Part shown: one piece after another, positions 1 through 9,137 of the stretch
Layout: every line of letters starts with the position of its first letter
Numbering within the stretch: the stretch's first letter is position 1
Source: Niabella pedocola
GTDB lineage: Bacteria; Bacteroidota; Bacteroidia; Chitinophagales; Chitinophagaceae
Assembly: GCF_021044425.1 (NCBI RefSeq)
Contig: NZ_JAJNEC010000007.1
Span: forward strand, 558,001 to 622,000
Length of the DNA: 64,000 nucleotides
Reading direction: 5' to 3'
Notes under the pieces: model-generated
The model's database searches: none
Told to the model about the DNA's origin: nothing
The model's input: only the letters and a program-made list of their open reading frames with translations
Made by a program: the position numbers and the translations under genes

Positions 1-773
1 CATACATCATAACTCAGGTTTCCGGATACGGACAGGAACAAACCCGAAAGCAGAAAGAAGATCCAAAAGAAATAAATCGTGATCTCATAAAATGGAAGCT
101 GCACCGCTTGCAGCTGTCTGCGCAAAAAACCGGCAGCCGCCAGTAAAACGGCGCAGAAAACGGTCATCCGCAGCGGGTAATTCATTCCCTTAAAATACAA
201 ATGTTCCGGTGCCGACCAGATCCAGGTTTGAATACACCAACTTACAACAAGCGCCAGTAAGGCACAAATCCATATCAGCTTTGATTGCAGGTACTTCGCT
301 ACAAAACCATAACTGACCGCCAGTGCAAAAACCACCAACCCATAAAACCGGTATCCGTCTCCCAAACCGCGGGTCAGGTAGGTAATGGCAATTCCCAGGC
401 TTAATACTGTTAGTATATTAAAGCTTTCGTTACTCAGCGCAGCATCCGGATGTTTTTGTTTCCGCTTCCGGGCAAACCACACCAATACAACGGAGAGCAT
501 TAAAAAAATACCACCGATCAATACTTCCGAAAATGCAAAAAAACGGCGGAGCCGCTCGATCCATTTTTCATCCAGTACAATGGCTCCAAACGCAAGAATC
601 GCGCAGGAAACGGCGGCTACAAAAGCATAAAAGGTAAAGGAACCCAGGTCGTCTTTATATACAGTAACAGCGTTTCGCAACTGGTTCGCTTTTTCTGTAT
701 CAACCACCTTTTCCTCCTCCCACCGGTCAATGGCATTATAAATTATTTCTGCGTCTTTTTGGGATACCCGCAT
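1..773 (-). CDS. Multi-pass membrane protein, DUF2157-like (3' end outside window)
   Basis: An uninterrupted minus-strand frame starts at the ATG at 773 and runs off the left edge, giving about 257 residues. It begins with a hydrophilic segment of about 45 residues (MRVSQKDAEIIYNAIDRW) and then has at least seven hydrophobic segments separated by short charged loops. A soluble N-terminal stretch followed by many helices is the layout of DUF2157/DUF4401-type integral membrane proteins, whose function is unknown. The family call rests on this layout only. The gene is divergent from the ankyrin gene at 926, with about 150 bp between them. The C-terminus cannot be assessed. Confidence 0.6.
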   Translation of the reverse strand, partial: MRVSQKDAEIIYNAIDRWEEEKVVDTEKANQLRNAVTVYKDDLGSFTFYAFVAAVSCAILAFGAIVLDEKWIERLRRFFAFSEVLIGGIFLMLSVVLVWFARKRKQKHPDAALSNESFNILTVLSLGIAITYLTRGLGDGYRFYGLVVFALAVSYGFVAKYLQSKLIWICALLALVVSWCIQTWIWSAPEHLYFKGMNYPLRMTVFCAVLLAAAGFLRRQLQAVQLPFYEITIYFFWIFFLLSGLFLSVSGNLSYDV

Positions 774-925
774 AACTCAAAGTTCGCAATAAAAAACTAA
801 AAAAACATCCCATTAAATAAAACGAACGTTCGAAAGCTATTTGCCGTTATATCCTGAAAACAACTTATTATTGTGGAACGCAGCAATGCCGCGGTAACAA
901 TCATAAACAGGTTTAACAAAACAGG

Positions 926-1531
926 ATGACAGGAACCATTGATCTATTCCGGTGTATTGACGATGGCAACACCGGATATATAAAAGAAGCGCTTACCCGC
1001 AATGCCAATCTTGAAAGGAGTAATCCGGAAGGACAAACACCCCTGCTATATGCCTTATACAAAAAACAGCTACCAACAGCCCTGCTACTGATTACGCATG
1101 GAGCCAATGTAAACGCCCAGGATACCGTGCTTTACACACCGTTTTTATATGCCGGAGCGCAGGGATTTGCCACTGTGGTTGCTGCCTGCCTGGAGCACGG
1201 CGCCGATTTTAATATTTTTAACCGCTATGGGGGAACGGCGCTCATACCCGCCGCAGAAAAGGCTCACCTGGAAGTGGTACAGTTGCTGGTAAAGGCTCCG
1301 GGGTTTCCGGTTGATCATGTAAATAACCTGGGCTGGACCGCCCTGCTGGAAGCGATTATCCTGGGAGAAGGAGACGAAACACATGCGCCTGTTGTAGCGG
1401 CTCTTATTGCCGGCGGCTGCGATGTAAATCTTCCCGACAAAAAAGGCGTTACCCCGCTGGCCCATGCGCAGCAACTGGAGTATCCCAAAATAGCAGCGTT
1501 GCTAAAATCCGCCGGTGCGCTGGCCGCATAA
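926..1531 (+). CDS. Ankyrin-repeat protein
   Basis: A 201-residue protein made almost entirely of ankyrin repeats. Repeat signatures are visible as EGQTPLLYALYKKQLPTALL, the following ITHGANVNAQD, YTPFLYAGAQGFATVVAACL with EHGADFN, GWTALLEAIILGEGD, and KKGVTPLAHAQQLEYPKIAA near the C-terminus. That makes about five to six repeats. There is no signal peptide or membrane segment, so it is probably a cytoplasmic protein-protein interaction module; the partner is unknown. The start is the first ATG, in a position preceded by an A-rich leader without a clear Shine-Dalgarno, which is normal in Bacteroidota. The small secreted protein at 1582 follows by 50 bp on the same strand. Confidence 0.85.
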   Translation: MTGTIDLFRCIDDGNTGYIKEALTRNANLERSNPEGQTPLLYALYKKQLPTALLLITHGANVNAQDTVLYTPFLYAGAQGFATVVAACLEHGADFNIFNRYGGTALIPAAEKAHLEVVQLLVKAPGFPVDHVNNLGWTALLEAIILGEGDETHAPVVAALIAGGCDVNLPDKKGVTPLAHAQQLEYPKIAALLKSAGALAA

Positions 1532-1581
1532 CAACCTTTTGCCTTTTTTCTGCGTCCTTTAAGGAAACCAGTTGTAAAAAA

Positions 1582-1968
1582 ATGAAGCAGACCGGTGTTT
1601 TCTTTTTATTGATGTTTGTAGCGATGGCAGCAAGGGCTCAGCAAATTGAAAGCATTCATTTTCACCTGTATACAGATAGCCTGAAAAAGGGCACGCACAA
1701 TTATATTAATGTAGATGGTAAAATGAGTGATGGTAGCTGGCAGCCCCTTACCGATAAACAACTGCGGTTTACCACCGACTATGGTAAATTTGAGGGTAAC
1801 AGCCTCGTATTACCAGATGCGCCTTCAGCTGAAAAAGTGTCGATCACCGTTGCATTGAAAAGCAATCCCAGGATGACAAAAAACACGGTTATCTGGATCA
1901 AACAAAAGCCTGATCCGCCCCTGCCGGCATATGAAGCCGAAACGCCCCGCCGTGGAAGAAGGCGATAG
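1582..1968 (+). CDS. Small secreted protein of unknown function
   Basis: A 128-residue protein with a clean signal peptide (MKQTGVFFLLMFVAMAARAQ, cleavage expected after ARA-Q). The mature part looks like a small beta-rich domain (IESIHFHLYTDSLKKGTHNY, later KVSITVALKSNP) and ends in a proline- and arginine-rich tail (ETPRRGRRR). I do not recognise a family. It probably acts in the periplasm or is exported. It lies 50 bp after the ankyrin gene on the same strand and may be co-transcribed with it. The basic C-terminus is unusual for a secreted Bacteroidota protein and is the main thing to note. Confidence 0.7.
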   Translation: MKQTGVFFLLMFVAMAARAQQIESIHFHLYTDSLKKGTHNYINVDGKMSDGSWQPLTDKQLRFTTDYGKFEGNSLVLPDAPSAEKVSITVALKSNPRMTKNTVIWIKQKPDPPLPAYEAETPRRGRRR

Positions 1969-2153
1969 GTTGAACGTTCCGCGTCAGATCGGTTTTGCTA
2001 CATGATCATGATGATATGATGCAGCGTATTGCAGCACGGATCTAAGAGGCCGGCCCGGCACCAACTTATTCTTCTCCCTAGTTTTTTTGTGCAACGATCT
2101 CCAAACGAAGCATCCAACCTGAAACTTTAAACTTTTAAACCTGAAACAAAAGC

Positions 2154-2462
2154 TTAGGCCTGTGCTGTAGGTCCTCCAAAGTTTACCGGCACCTGCATTT
2201 CATCCAGATCTTTAATCACGCCCTGCGATGCTTCAAATTTCTCAATATTATCGATCAGTGCCTTCATAAAACGCTTGGCATGTTGCGGGGTAAATACGAT
2301 CCTGGATTTCACTTTGCTTTTGGGTGTTCCCGGCATTACATTTACAAAGTCGATCACAAATTCCGCCATGGAATGGGTGATGATGGCCAGATTGGCATAC
2401 GTACCCTCCGCTACCTCTTCCGAAATTTCTATATTTAACTGGTTCTGTTGTTGTTCGCTCAT
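2154..2462 (-). CDS. DUF3467 family protein
   Basis: A 102-residue soluble protein read from the ATG at 2462 (MSEQQQNQLNIEISEEVAEG). The pattern of an acidic amphipathic N-terminus, then TYANLAIITHSMAEFVIDFV, then RIVFTPQHAKRFMKALIDNI is characteristic of DUF3467, a short family widespread in Bacteroidota with unknown function. The frame stays open for 55 further codons upstream, but that stretch (with WVFNAGEQRSCELVINLCVT) does not fit the family, so the internal start is preferred. It has no signal or membrane segment. It is convergent with the small secreted protein gene. Confidence 0.8.
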   Translation of the reverse strand: MSEQQQNQLNIEISEEVAEGTYANLAIITHSMAEFVIDFVNVMPGTPKSKVKSRIVFTPQHAKRFMKALIDNIEKFEASQGVIKDLDEMQVPVNFGGPTAQA

Positions 2463-2773
2463 TTCTTGTATTTGGAGCGAAGGTAATAAAAGAACCCGGT
2501 ATCTACAGGCTGCATGCGGGGAGTACCCGGTATGACCCCAAAATTGTGTTACGCAAAGGTTTATTACCAGTTCGCAGGATCGTTGTTCTCCTGCATTAAA
2601 AACCCAGGGCTCGTTATAACCAGCCAAACTTACTGTTCAAATATGCGCACTTCATATAATATTAAAGGCGGTTTTTAAGCAATGCGTTAAACCCCATATA
2701 AATAAAAATCGCTCCTTAGGAGCGATTTTTATTTATATCATCCGGATCAGATGCGATCAACACAGCGGTTGAA
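2463..2773. other. Intergenic region with a terminator and no gene
   Basis: The 311 bp between the DUF3467 start and the end of the first SusC/SusD operon contain the perfect hairpin listed at 2699-2735 and otherwise AT-rich DNA that must include the DUF3467 promoter. The open frame that extends the DUF3467 gene upstream into this stretch looks like read-through rather than coding sequence. I see no RNA gene. Confidence 0.6.
2699..2735 (-). terminator. Rho-independent terminator of the first SusC/SusD operon
   Basis: A long near-perfect inverted repeat: a stem with AAAATCGCTCCT on one side and AGGAGCGATTTT on the other, a one-base centre, and A/T tracts on both sides. It lies about 40 bp past the stop codon at 2774 and would stop minus-strand transcription. 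Because both flanks are A/T tracts it could work in both directions. Confidence 0.8.
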
Positions 2774-3235
2774 TTATTGCTGCATGTATTCCTCGTAGGA
2801 GGTAGTCCGGTGTCCGGAAAGTTCATAAAGAGTCCCGGGATCATCAGAAAATTCTACCTTAAATGCAATACTATCCTTGTTAATAATCCTACCCTCCGTT
2901 AATTTAACATTGATTCCATAACCCGATATCGCGTTCTTGGACCCCCCTGTTTGAAATGTCAGGTTGGACATATCCACTTTAGCTTTGAATTTTATCTGGT
3001 AAAAGTTTCCATTGTAGTCATCAAGCCAAATGGAATCCTGCCCAAAAGAAGTATTATAAACCTTTAATTCAAAAGGCCCGGCTACTTCTTCACCGTCTAC
3101 CGATGCTTTTAAAGTCCAGTCTCCGGCGACAGGATATGCCCAGTTATATTCCTTTTCGATCTTCTTCTGACAGGAGAGCAGGATCACAGATAAGGCAAAT
3201 ACGCCGCTAAGTATATAAATCACTTTATTTTTCAT
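2774..3235 (-). CDS. Lipoprotein, Lipid_bd-like (last gene of SusC/SusD operon 1)
   Basis: A 153-residue lipoprotein with an N-terminal membrane segment and a lipobox-like end (ALSVILLSCQKK). The mature part contains YNWAYPVAGDWTLKASVDGE, then KVYNTSFGQDSIWLDDYNGN and a beta-rich C-terminus. This YPVAGDW...YNTS...DSIWLDD pattern resembles the Bacteroidota family called lipid-binding putative hydrolase (PF12888), small beta-barrel surface lipoproteins that travel with SusC/SusD genes. The family call is from memory of the pattern. It follows the DUF5012-like lipoprotein by 18 bp and is the last gene before the hairpin at 2699. Its likely role is an accessory surface lipoprotein of this uptake system; the ligand is unknown. 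Confidence 0.65.
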   Translation of the reverse strand: MKNKVIYILSGVFALSVILLSCQKKIEKEYNWAYPVAGDWTLKASVDGEEVAGPFELKVYNTSFGQDSIWLDDYNGNFYQIKFKAKVDMSNLTFQTGGSKNAISGYGINVKLTEGRIINKDSIAFKVEFSDDPGTLYELSGHRTTSYEEYMQQ

Positions 3236-3253
3236 AATCTGTAGTTTATTCTA

Positions 3254-3970
3254 TCAATTTAAGGGTTGAGGATTTGACAGGGTTACTTTAAAATGCATGG
3301 TAGGCGTATCACCCATAATTGTATTTAAAACAATTGTTTTAGTAGCCGGTGTGTACGTAGAAACGGTTTCAATCTTTGGTGCAGAAGTAGGTCCAAACCC
3401 TAAAGCGTTTGACGAAACCAGTGTAAACGTATTATCACCATTTAATTTTACAATCCCCGATCCGGCATATGCAGCGCCATATGCGCTTCCTACATCATAC
3501 CAACGGCCCAGCAGATCCTGCACATAATACTGATCATTTCCTGTACCAAATACTAAAACCGTATAAGGTCCGCGGCTGGAAGTAGTACCATTGTTATCAC
3601 GGAAGATGTTTGATCTGTAATAACCATTCAGGGGTGCTGTTTTATCACAAACAACTACCGTGCGGGTTGCTGCTGAAGTAAATCCGTCGGAGTTTGTAGC
3701 AGCGTAGGAAACGGAATAAATACCCGCTTTCGTAATATCGATATTCGATTTCACCACAACGGCGCTTGTTATATCTTTATCACCCTCTTTTGCCGAATAA
3801 CCGGGATCTGTAAACGGTTGTCCGATTTGTGAGAAAACAGTACCGGCTCCATCTAATTCAACTTCCGCATATGTGGTCACAAAAGATACGCCTTTCGAGT
3901 CCTTTTTACAGGATGTAGCGGTAACGATACATAGAAATAAAAATGCTGTTATATTTAATATCTTATTCAT
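3254..3970 (-). CDS. Surface lipoprotein with DUF5011-type Ig-like domain (DUF5012-like)
   Basis: A 238-residue lipoprotein (signal ends TATSC-KKD). Residues about 30-110 form an Ig-like domain of the DUF5011 kind: a GQPFTDPGYSAKEGDKDIT stretch followed by IDITKAGIYSVSYAATNSDG, the usual 'what is due to a given offset, then the return to a symmetric sum' motif order of these repeats. The C-terminal half is a beta-rich domain (YYRSNIFRDNNGTTSSRGPY) typical of DUF5012-like proteins encoded beside SusD genes. It follows SusD by 11 bp. It is probably a surface glycan- or peptide-binding subunit of the same outer-membrane complex; the ligand cannot be inferred. Confidence 0.65.
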   Translation of the reverse strand: MNKILNITAFLFLCIVTATSCKKDSKGVSFVTTYAEVELDGAGTVFSQIGQPFTDPGYSAKEGDKDITSAVVVKSNIDITKAGIYSVSYAATNSDGFTSAATRTVVVCDKTAPLNGYYRSNIFRDNNGTTSSRGPYTVLVFGTGNDQYYVQDLLGRWYDVGSAYGAAYAGSGIVKLNGDNTFTLVSSNALGFGPTSAPKIETVSTYTPATKTIVLNTIMGDTPTMHFKVTLSNPQPLN

Positions 3971-3981
3971 TTTTTTAAATT

Positions 3982-5382
3982 TTACTGTTTAGCCCACCAA
4001 ACCGGCACATTTAAATCAACTCTTTGGGGTGTATTGGAATTAGATTTTCGTTCGCTTGCTGCAAAAAAGAACCGCTTGGGTCGGTCGTTGCCAGACCAGA
4101 TAGACGTAGGAGGCCGGGTAAAGATACCTGCAGGATAGCCTGTTCTGTTATAGTCAAAAAAGGCTTCCAATGATCTTTTATTGGTTGAAGCTACCCATTT
4201 CTGCTCAATGATCGATGGCACACCGTTGTAGGGATAAACAATTGCACTTCCTCCCAGCGAGTAGCTGTCAAAAGAGGCTTTTACACCGGCATCAAATGCT
4301 GTTTTGGCATTTGCTGCAGATCCGTAACGGGCTTCGGCTTCCGCAATCAGGAACAATACTTCTTCCTTTGTAAAAAAGTACACCGGGTAGGTAGAGCCGA
4401 TGTTTGGTGTTGCAAAGCTTTTAATGGTTCCCGTAGCTGTAAGATACTGACCTGAATTTAAAGAAGCCCAGGTACTGCCTGTTTCAGAAGCCTTGTAGAT
4501 ACCATTTCTTCTGGGGTCACTATGTTCCGTTAACCAGCTCATCAGGGTTGTATTTGCTATTACGTTACCCGCCAAACGATCTACAAACGTATTATAGAAA
4601 GGATTGGCTCCGGTTTGCTCCGCCTTGAAAGAGGTAAATGCCGCGTCGCTCGTCAGAAAATTATTCTCTGCCAGCAATGCTTTAATCTGGGTGCTGTACT
4701 TGTTGGCATCCACATTTACATAGCGCAAATAGATCTTCAGTTTCAGTGTATTTGCAAACTGGCGCCATTTGCCCATATCTCCTCCAAATATCACGTCTGT
4801 TGTACCAGGATTCGGTACACTGGCAGAAGACAGGTCCTTGGACAATGCATCGTCGATCATCGCAAGTAATCCGTCATAAACCGCTTGTCCATCATCATAT
4901 TTGGGCTGAAGGGTACCCGTACCATTAAGCGCTTCCGTAAACGGAATTTTATCATACAGATCTGCAAGCACCTGGAAGGTATAGGCCTGCATTAAACCGG
5001 CGATGGCATAAAATTTCCAGCTGCTTGCTGCACTCGCCTTATCCTTTACATATTTATAGTCATAAAGCGCTCCTGCATATAATGTGGTAAACTGGCGGTC
5101 GAAATCATTATCCGTTAAGTTATAAGATTCCCAATCTGCCCACTGGGAGGCGCCTGCAGATTGCGCATATTGCTGGGTCCAATACGCGCCCACAGCCTGG
5201 TAATATCCACCAAAAACAAATGCGGAGCCGGCTACTGCACTTGGCAAAACCAGTGCGGGCGTTGCCTCTGCCGGGTTATTGGGGCTCACATTGATATCGA
5301 AAAAGCCCTTTTTACAACCAGTTGTCAATAAGCCAACGGTAGCAAGAGTTAATATATAATTTTTAATATTCATTTCTTTCAT
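3982..5382 (-). CDS. SusD/RagB family outer-membrane lipoprotein (SusD-like_2 type)
   Basis: A 466-residue lipoprotein; lipidation at the Cys in LLTTGCKKGFFDINVSPNNP. The FDINVSPNNP start, ALVLPSAVAG, the YGSAANAKTAFDAGVKAS helix region and the SLEAFFDYNRTGYP C-terminal segment match the SusD-like_2 subgroup (PF12771). SusD-like proteins form the lid on the SusC barrel and capture the nutrient at the cell surface. A second ATG three codons in (5373) is an equally good start. The gene follows SusC by 19 bp in one operon with the two lipoproteins downstream. Members of this subgroup are often not glycan-specific, so the substrate is left open. Confidence 0.9.
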   Translation of the reverse strand: MKEMNIKNYILTLATVGLLTTGCKKGFFDINVSPNNPAEATPALVLPSAVAGSAFVFGGYYQAVGAYWTQQYAQSAGASQWADWESYNLTDNDFDRQFTTLYAGALYDYKYVKDKASAASSWKFYAIAGLMQAYTFQVLADLYDKIPFTEALNGTGTLQPKYDDGQAVYDGLLAMIDDALSKDLSSASVPNPGTTDVIFGGDMGKWRQFANTLKLKIYLRYVNVDANKYSTQIKALLAENNFLTSDAAFTSFKAEQTGANPFYNTFVDRLAGNVIANTTLMSWLTEHSDPRRNGIYKASETGSTWASLNSGQYLTATGTIKSFATPNIGSTYPVYFFTKEEVLFLIAEAEARYGSAANAKTAFDAGVKASFDSYSLGGSAIVYPYNGVPSIIEQKWVASTNKRSLEAFFDYNRTGYPAGIFTRPPTSIWSGNDRPKRFFFAASERKSNSNTPQRVDLNVPVWWAKQ

Positions 5383-5401
5383 TTTAGTGTTTAGCGAATC
5401 T

Positions 5402-8400
5402 CTAAAAACCGAGTTTTAAGTTAAATCCAATACTCCTGGTAGTTGGCGCAGCACCATAGTCCCCATAGTCGGCAGCCATATCGTTACCAAATGTAGTTTG
5501 CTCCGGATCTGTAAAAGGATTCGATGTAGGAGTCCACAACAGTAAATTGGTACCAATAAGTCCCAGATCCACAGAACGGATAAACGATCTGGAGATCCAC
5601 TCTTTCGGGAATGAATAGTACAAACTAAATTCTCTTAATTTGAAAAAAGTCTTTGACATCAGCACATAGGAAGACCCAACGCCTGCATTATTGGTTTGAT
5701 TAAAATATGCATTTAAATTATGATCAAACCCGGCGATGGGCGTTGTATTTTCTACATAGGCATTTCCAACTTTCTGCACAGAATTGGGCACAATAAACGG
5801 CTGCCGGTCGTTGAAGGTTGTTTGGATGGCATTACCGGTGAAGTACATCATCTCGGCCGTACGGGAGTACATCAGGCCACCATTCCGGTAATCACCCACA
5901 AGCCGCATGCTCCAGTTCTTGTAGCTCAGGGTTGTTCCACCACCAATTCTGAATTTGTTTTGAGAAGATCCCAATACTTCCTTTTCTGCTTTCATATTGG
6001 GTAATCCTTGCGCATTTACCACTACTCTACCTTGAGGATCCGTTTCTACAACCGTTCCTTCAAATAAACCAAGCGGATATCCGGGACGGGCAACGAAGCC
6101 AATAGACCCGGTACCTCCCAGAGAAATCTGATCGAGGCCTGCCACTAACTCCTCCAGTTTGTTTTTGTTACGTGAATAGTTCGCAAATACCTCCCAGTTC
6201 CAGTCGTTGGTCTGTACAGGAACCAGATTCAGCGCAATTTCAACCCCCTTGTTGGTGATCTTACCCAGATTTTGCGTTTGGGCAGTAAATCCGGTACTTG
6301 AAGGGATGGTGGAGGTCCAGATCAGGTTGGTGATAATTTTATTGTACGCCGTAAAATTTAAACCAATCCTGTTCTTGAGAAACTTAAGATCAGTACCTAT
6401 TTCATAATCGGTGGATATTTCCGGTTGCAGGGCCTGATTACCGATCAGGTTCGATACCGTAAAACCATTGATGCCTCCTGCTAAAGGAAAATTAAAGCCC
6501 CGGTATCCATCAGTTAAAGCTGTTTGGTTCAACACCGCAAAGATCTGGTACGGATCCGCATCCTTACCGGTTCTGGCCGCACCCATTCTGATTTTACCAA
6601 AGGACAACACATCTTTATTCTGTAATAATTCGGAAAACACAAAGCTAAGGCTTGCTCCGGGATAGAAAAACGACCTGTTGGATGCCGGCAGTGTGGACGA
6701 CCAATCGTTTCTACCGGTGATGTTCAGGAAAAGCATATTCTTGAAGCCAAGATTCGCACTACCATATACCCCAACCAAGCGGCGTTTTGATAACGTAGCC
6801 GATGTGGAAGGTGTAGCGGAACTGTTCGATAAGCTATAGAAGAACGGAATATCCAGGCCGATCACCTGGGAGCTATGTGTTCTTGCGTCCCGCTGGTTAA
6901 AGTTATGCCCTACGATCGCATCCAGGGTAAGATCATGATTGATTGTAGGTTTGATATTCAGGAAAAAGTCTGTATTAAACTCAGAAGAAGAGTAAGAAGA
7001 TTCTGTTACACGTCCCACGTCATCATTACTGGCGGACCGGGCCGATTTTGTAATCGCCCTCCAGCTTTTTGAAGTACTGCCGGAAACATCATTACCCGCT
7101 TTAAAAGTGGCCGTTAACCAGGGGGTTACTTTTGCGTCCAAAGACAAATTTCCGAATACGCGGTTTTCTTCAAACCGGTTACCATGCTCATTCAGTACAT
7201 AATAGGGGTTCTGTGCGTACAATGTATAATAGTTATCTACATTGTAAAACTTGTTATGATAATCTTTCTGATCTACAAAACTGATATCCCTTGGAGCCTG
7301 CCACAAACCATCGAGCACCGATTGATCCTGGCCGGTTAATACAAATTTTGAAGACTTGTTTACATAGTTTACGGAAGCGCTTGCATTAAAGATCTTTAAA
7401 AACTTTGTATTTCCCCGCAAGGCTACGTTATGTCTTTTGTAAGAATCGGCATCTGTCGGCATAATCCCATCGGCCAAAATGTTACCATAGGAAACATAAT
7501 AGCTTTTGTTTTCGTCGCCATTTTTAATAGCAATGGAATTATTTAACGTTTTACCCACTTCAAAAAAGTCCCGCACATTTGTCTTTAATGCAGAAAAGGG
7601 CTTAACCAGCTGTTGGTTATCTACCACAAATCCCCACGGACGATTTACGCCGTCAAACCGGGGTCCCCAGCTACCATTTTCGGCCAAATCGCCTCCTTCT
7701 GCTGTGCTGCGGTTATACCAGCCCTGTCCGAACTCATTCTGCATAAACGGTAACCGGAGCGGCGTTTCGAACGAAGTTGCAGATGCAATATCCACGCTGG
7801 CCTTGCCATTGGATTTTGATCCGTTTTTTGTAGTGATCAGCACAACCCCCGACGCGGCCCTGGATCCATACAACGCTGTTGCAGATCCACCTTGAAGAAT
7901 GTTGATTGACTCAATATCATTAGGATTGATATCATTGCCCCTGTTACCGAAATCAAGCCCGCCATTCAGATCTGTTGAACCAACCTGACCATTACTAACC
8001 GGTACACCATCAACCACAAACAGCGGCTGATTGGATCCACCCAGCGAGCTAAAGCCACGCATAATGATCCGTGTTGAAGCTCCGGGCGCACCGGATCCTG
8101 AGGTAATTTCAACCCCGGGTACTTTTCCTTGTAAGGCATTCAAAGCGCTTCTGTTACCTGTAGCAGTAAGCTCCTCGGCATTTACCTGCGTAGAGGCGTA
8201 ACCCAGTGACCGCTCGGCACGCCGTACACCCACCGCGGTAACCACAACCTCTTCTATGGTTTCTTTACCTTCTTTGTTTAATACGATCTCTTTCAGATTC
8301 TCCAATGTGCTTTTGTCAACAGAGTTAAATCCGGCTGCTGAAATCGTTATCGTAGCCCCATCTTTAACATGCATTGTAAAGTTTCCATCGGCGTCTGCAG

Positions 8401-8551
8401 AAACGGCATTTTTCGCGCCTTTTTCTGAAACGGTGGCAAAGGGAATTACGTTCCCTGATTCGTCCTTAACGGTACCTGTTATGGTCCTTGTCTGCGCAAA
8501 AACCAACATGGAACAGGTCACGAGTGCTAGTAGCAATACAAGTTTTCTCAT
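5402..8551 (-). CDS. SusC/RagA family TonB-dependent outer-membrane transporter
   Basis: A protein of 1049 residues from the ATG at 8551 (MRKLVLLLALVTCSMLVFAQ, a clean signal peptide). An upstream in-frame ATG at 8584 would add 11 residues that spoil the signal. The domain order is a carboxypeptidase-regulatory-like beta domain (GTVKDESGNVIPFATVSEKG), a TonB box region (ETIEEVVVTAVGVRRAERSL), the plug (GVEITSGSGAPGAS, PLFVVDGVPVSN, NPNDIESINILQGGSATALY) and a long beta-barrel ending in FNLKLGF. It imports the ligand captured by the SusD partner, powered by TonB. It is the first gene of a four-gene operon and has an FNR/CRP-like palindrome about 240 bp upstream of its start. Confidence 0.95.
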   Translation of the reverse strand: MRKLVLLLALVTCSMLVFAQTRTITGTVKDESGNVIPFATVSEKGAKNAVSADADGNFTMHVKDGATITISAAGFNSVDKSTLENLKEIVLNKEGKETIEEVVVTAVGVRRAERSLGYASTQVNAEELTATGNRSALNALQGKVPGVEITSGSGAPGASTRIIMRGFSSLGGSNQPLFVVDGVPVSNGQVGSTDLNGGLDFGNRGNDINPNDIESINILQGGSATALYGSRAASGVVLITTKNGSKSNGKASVDIASATSFETPLRLPFMQNEFGQGWYNRSTAEGGDLAENGSWGPRFDGVNRPWGFVVDNQQLVKPFSALKTNVRDFFEVGKTLNNSIAIKNGDENKSYYVSYGNILADGIMPTDADSYKRHNVALRGNTKFLKIFNASASVNYVNKSSKFVLTGQDQSVLDGLWQAPRDISFVDQKDYHNKFYNVDNYYTLYAQNPYYVLNEHGNRFEENRVFGNLSLDAKVTPWLTATFKAGNDVSGSTSKSWRAITKSARSASNDDVGRVTESSYSSSEFNTDFFLNIKPTINHDLTLDAIVGHNFNQRDARTHSSQVIGLDIPFFYSLSNSSATPSTSATLSKRRLVGVYGSANLGFKNMLFLNITGRNDWSSTLPASNRSFFYPGASLSFVFSELLQNKDVLSFGKIRMGAARTGKDADPYQIFAVLNQTALTDGYRGFNFPLAGGINGFTVSNLIGNQALQPEISTDYEIGTDLKFLKNRIGLNFTAYNKIITNLIWTSTIPSSTGFTAQTQNLGKITNKGVEIALNLVPVQTNDWNWEVFANYSRNKNKLEELVAGLDQISLGGTGSIGFVARPGYPLGLFEGTVVETDPQGRVVVNAQGLPNMKAEKEVLGSSQNKFRIGGGTTLSYKNWSMRLVGDYRNGGLMYSRTAEMMYFTGNAIQTTFNDRQPFIVPNSVQKVGNAYVENTTPIAGFDHNLNAYFNQTNNAGVGSSYVLMSKTFFKLREFSLYYSFPKEWISRSFIRSVDLGLIGTNLLLWTPTSNPFTDPEQTTFGNDMAADYGDYGAAPTTRSIGFNLKLGF

Positions 8552-8584
8552 GAATTTTTTTTTGTTAAAAGAAAAAATAGTCAA

Positions 8585-9074
8585 TCATAAAGTCAATACA
8601 TAACCAACAAAGTCAGTCAAGACAGCCCGTGCAAAGTACAACGTTTTAACAAATTGTTGATGTTTTTTTAACCTTCTGGAAAAACTAACAACCGTTAATT
8701 AATGTCTGAAATAGTTGCATAGCTAACGTTCTAAATTGATTTACAATAAATTGGGGAAAGAAGGTGTTTCTTCGAAAAAATTAAAAAATTTGATCTGAGT
8801 CAAGCGTTTTTTTAGAAAAAAATCAGGGTTCTTGGGAGGCTGAAACGCTGTATCCCCCTCTTATTACCCCCTCCAACGTGACCAGAGTGCTGACACAGGT
8901 ACTTATTTTTGTTAAAGCCGGGTACAATCAGGCGGTCCGCTTTTTAACATTTGAGAATAGCTCTCTCCAGCTGTATACCTGTAGCTTTACTTGTTTTCTT
9001 GGCCTTTTCCAGATTAACAGTATCCAACACTTTTATTTTCTTCAATCGTTAGCATCCTTCTAAGCAAAAAAATA
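8585..9074 (-). promoter_or_regulatory. Leader and control region of SusC/SusD operon 1
   Basis: About 490 bp of very AT-rich DNA without a convincing gene, lying before the first SusC. A possible -7 element on the minus strand is TACTTTG (plus-strand complement at 8632-8638), about 80 bp before the start codon. Further upstream are a degenerate TTGAT-N4-AATAA site at 8735-8748 and the conserved 34-bp element at 8790-8823. The same arrangement at matching distances precedes the second SusC gene, so this looks like a shared control design. Confidence 0.5.
8790..8823 (-). promoter_or_regulatory. FNR/CRP-type palindrome plus T7-AG-A7 tract, copy 1
   Basis: TTGATCTGAGTCAA (8790-8803) differs at one position from the classic FNR-type half-site arrangement TTGAT-N4-ATCAA. 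After three bases it is followed by seven T, AG, seven A and T. The same 34-bp block occurs at 14698-14731 with 29 of 34 bases identical and no gaps. The distance to the SusC start is 239 bp here and 241 bp there. This is a probable binding site for a Crp/Fnr-family regulator; which regulator binds is not shown. Confidence 0.55.
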
Positions 9075-9110
9075 AAGCAACCATCAAATACACCTGAATG
9101 ATGGTTGCTT
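9075..9110 (-). terminator. Terminator of SusC/SusD operon 2
   Basis: A perfect 12-bp stem (AAGCAACCATCA with TGATGGTTGCTT) around a 12-base loop. On the minus strand the stem is followed by a run of seven T, giving a standard intrinsic terminator about 28 bp past the stop codon at 9138. Confidence 0.85.
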
Positions 9111-9137
9111 ACATTTTATTATTTTAGAAAAACGGCT

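Noticed and set aside
2463..2627. Longer N-terminus for the DUF3467 protein
   Set aside because: The upstream extension does not resemble the family, whose members start close to the MSEQQ position.
8878..9063. Short open frame (61 codons) in the first SusC leader region
   Set aside because: No recognisable domain or good start context; it is probably chance in AT-rich DNA, although a TATTTTTG word lies inside it.
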